A stretch of DNA of 51,805 nt from Acidobacteriota bacterium (lineage in GTDB: Bacteria; Acidobacteriota; Terriglobia; Terriglobales; Acidobacteriaceae). Positions 50,402 through 51,805 of the stretch are shown here, one piece after another. The stretch is from contig JAJZIJ010000018.1 in assembly GCA_021810625.1 (NCBI GenBank), forward strand, positions 1 through 51,805, read 5' to 3'. The first letter of the stretch is position 1. The number at the start of each line of letters is the position of its first letter. A program made the position numbers and the translations under genes. Below the pieces are notes generated by a model. That model was given only the letters and a program-made list of their open reading frames with translations, had not been told where the DNA came from and did no database searches.

Positions 50402-51598
50402 ATGAACGCTCCCACCGCGCAAAAAATCTTAGCCGACCGTATCCACCGCATTGAAGTCTCGGCCACGATGGCCGTAACCGCCGAGGCCGCCAAGCTGCGC
50501 GCCCAGGGGGTCAAGCTTGTGGATTTTGGCGCGGGTGAGCCGCACTTTGCCACGCCGCGCCATGTCAAAGACGCGGCCATCGCCGCGATTGAGGCCAACT
50601 TTACGCGCTACACCGCCGTCAGCGGCATTCCAGAGCTGCGTCAGGCCATTGTCGAGCGCCACGCCGCCGACTTTGGCAGCAAGTACACGCCAGAGGAGGT
50701 CGTCTTCACCACGGGCGGCAAGCTGGCGCTCTTTCACGCCATTCAAGTGCTGGTCGATCACGGCGATGAGGTTGTTCTGCCCGTTCCCTATTGGGTCTCC
50801 TTCAAGGACATCATCCAGTACGCAGGCGGCAAGCCCGTCTATCTGCAAACCAGCGAGGCGGAGAATTTTCGCATCACGGCCAAGGCCATCGAAGGCGCAA
50901 TTACGCCGCGCACCAAGGCCATCATTCTCAATTCACCGTCGAATCCATCCGGCGCGGTCGTCTCGCCCTCCGATCTGGAGCACATCGTTCGGCTGGCCCA
51001 CGCGCGCGGCATCTATCTGCTGCTCGACGAGTGCTATGCCTACATTCAGTACACGGGCGTGCCCATCTCCGGCGGCTCGTTTACCGAGTGCAAGGATCAC
51101 CTGATGGTGCTCGGTTCGCTCTCGAAGACCTACGCCATGACGGGCTGGCGCGCCGGGTTTGCGCTCGGCCCCAAGCCAATTATTGCGGCCATGTCCAAGC
51201 TCCAAAGTCAGGACACGTCCTCGACGGCCTCGATTGTGCAGAAAGCCTCCATTGCCGCGCTGACGGGTTCGCAGCAGTGCGTGGCCGAAATGCGCGAGGA
51301 ATATCTCCGGCTGCGCGATCAGATTCTGACCGGGCTGCGCGCCATTCCCGGCATCACCTGCACGACCCCCGAAGGCGCATTTTATGTCTACCCCAACGTG
51401 GCGGCATTTCTGGGCAAGGGCGGCATCCGCTCGACCACGGAGATGGCGACCAAGCTGCTGCATGAGGCGCATGTCGTCACCGTGCCGGGCGAAGCCTTTG
51501 GCACCAAGGAACACATCCGCCTCTCCTACGCCGTCTCGCGCGCGGACGTGGACGAAGGGCTGCGCCGCATGAAAGAATTTTTCGCCAAGCTGGGGTAG
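50402..51598 (+). CDS. PLP-dependent aspartate-type aminotransferase (class I/II)
   Basis: A fold-type I aminotransferase of the 1-beta aspartate aminotransferase group. It has V-D-F-G-A-G-E-P-H-F-A-T-P, R-Y-T-A-V-S-G-I-P-E-L-R, N-S-P-S-N-P-S-G, D-E-C-Y, and the PLP lysine K242 in G-S-L-S-K-T-Y-A-M-T-G-W-R-A-G-F. Length of 398 residues fits. It could act as AspC, as prephenate aminotransferase, or as the DapC-type succinyl-DAP transaminase that the dapD operon needs; sequence alone does not separate these. Start at ATG 50402, with a short AT-rich stretch and no Shine-Dalgarno just before it. Confidence 0.93.
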   Translation: MNAPTAQKILADRIHRIEVSATMAVTAEAAKLRAQGVKLVDFGAGEPHFATPRHVKDAAIAAIEANFTRYTAVSGIPELRQAIVERHAADFGSKYTPEEVVFTTGGKLALFHAIQVLVDHGDEVVLPVPYWVSFKDIIQYAGGKPVYLQTSEAENFRITAKAIEGAITPRTKAIILNSPSNPSGAVVSPSDLEHIVRLAHARGIYLLLDECYAYIQYTGVPISGGSFTECKDHLMVLGSLSKTYAMTGWRAGFALGPKPIIAAMSKLQSQDTSSTASIVQKASIAALTGSQQCVAEMREEYLRLRDQILTGLRAIPGITCTTPEGAFYVYPNVAAFLGKGGIRSTTEMATKLLHEAHVVTVPGEAFGTKEHIRLSYAVSRADVDEGLRRMKEFFAKLG

Positions 51599-51639
51599 AG
51601 GGGAAACCTGCGTTCCTTTACGCACAACCACAAAAACAC

Positions 51640-51682
51640 GGTGCCCCCCACTCAAGCCAAAGGAAGGCTTGAATGGGCCACC
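51640..51682. repeat. Hairpin with GGTGCC/GGCCACC ends after the aminotransferase gene
   Basis: CCCACTCAAGCC pairs with GGCTTGAATGGG around AAAGGAA, with one C-A mismatch at the same place as in the element at 6674-6716. The outer ends GGTGCC and GGCCACC are nearly complementary. Its position 40 bases after the stop suits a terminator role; no T-run is seen. Confidence 0.7.
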
Positions 51683-51700
51683 TGTGATCTTTCAAGAGGT

Positions 51701-51805
51701 TGTCCATTCGAACTGAACCGGAGAAGCTGATTGTGACGAGCAATCTGTTTCAAAGGAGAAGATCGAATGGACATTCATAAGAATGCCCGACTTAGCTTTC
51801 GCAGT
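51701..51805 (+). mobile_element. Left end of an IS481-family insertion sequence (cut by window end)
   Basis: The stretch beginning TGTCCATTCGAACTGAACCG looks like the terminal inverted repeat of an IS481-type element, which usually starts TGT. It is followed after 66 bases by the start of a transposase frame. The right end lies outside the window. Confidence 0.6.
51767..51805 (+). CDS. IS481-family transposase, first 13 codons (partial)
   Basis: The ATG at 51767 follows AAAGGAGAAGATCGA, a strong ribosome site, and reads MDIHKNARLSFRS up to the window end. M-x-I-H-K-N-A-R-L is the typical N terminus of IS481-family DDE transposases. Too little is present to judge whether the gene is intact. 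Confidence 0.7.
   Translation, partial: MDIHKNARLSFRS

Overview
The window looks like a chromosomal segment of an acidobacterium, most likely of the Acidobacteriaceae/Terriglobia group. This is an inference from GC-rich coding DNA, many VWFA-related and Tat-exported proteins, LPS (lpxA/lpxI/fabZ) genes of a diderm, and abundant intergenic hairpin elements ending in GGGGCACCC. It is gene-dense, with no rRNA, tRNA or CRISPR array that I could recognise.

Layout: 0-2.9 kb holds three unrecognised minus-strand genes, one with a cryptic RecB-like nuclease motif. 2.9-6.7 kb has a BstA-like DinB protein and the tldD/pmbA protease pair. 6.7-10.7 kb (minus strand) has a VIT-type transporter, a DUF5522 protein, MurJ, an FmdE-like protein and a secreted unknown. 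10.8-11.8 kb is a HEPN/DUF4145 cassette between repeats. 11.9-17.2 kb has tyrS, then fabZ-lpxA-lpxI-prxQ, and convergent mraY. 17.3-25.3 kb has a VWA protein, DUF1015, an overlapping chain of amidase_3-gerMN-murI, then fabI, tsaE and nnr. 25.4-26.4 kb is a second repeat-bracketed cassette (DUF5677-like). 26.4-32.7 kb is a minus-strand aromatic amino-acid cluster, transcribed trpC-trpF-trpB-trpA-aroQ-aroF-tyrA. 32.9-35.2 kb has DUF2461, HU and a cupredoxin-like lipoprotein. 35.3-40.4 kb is the lysine/diaminopimelate operon asd-lysC-dapB-dapA-dapD. 40.5-41.7 kb is a third repeat-bracketed cassette (HxlR regulator plus VOC protein). 41.7-50.1 kb is a minus-strand run of a tandem ThyX-like protein, exported amidase, GH28 pectinase, lipoprotein amidohydrolase, Tat-exported Gfo/Idh/MocA protein and nagB. 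An aspartate-type aminotransferase follows, and the left end of an IS481-family element is cut by the window end.

How the genes work together: most are housekeeping genes for envelope (lipid A, fatty acid, lipid II synthesis and flipping, glutamate racemisation) and for amino-acid biosynthesis. The dap operon feeds both lysine and peptidoglycan. The nagB-to-GH28 block looks like saccharide catabolism with most products exported.

The most unusual signal is the repeat system. Palindromic elements with a constant GGGGCACCC tail occur in inward-facing pairs around three short accessory cassettes, two of which carry HEPN-like proteins. One stem shows a compensatory base change. Related elements with other stem sequences, and two further repeat families (a MITE-like element in three copies and a double-hairpin element in two), fill the other intergenic gaps.
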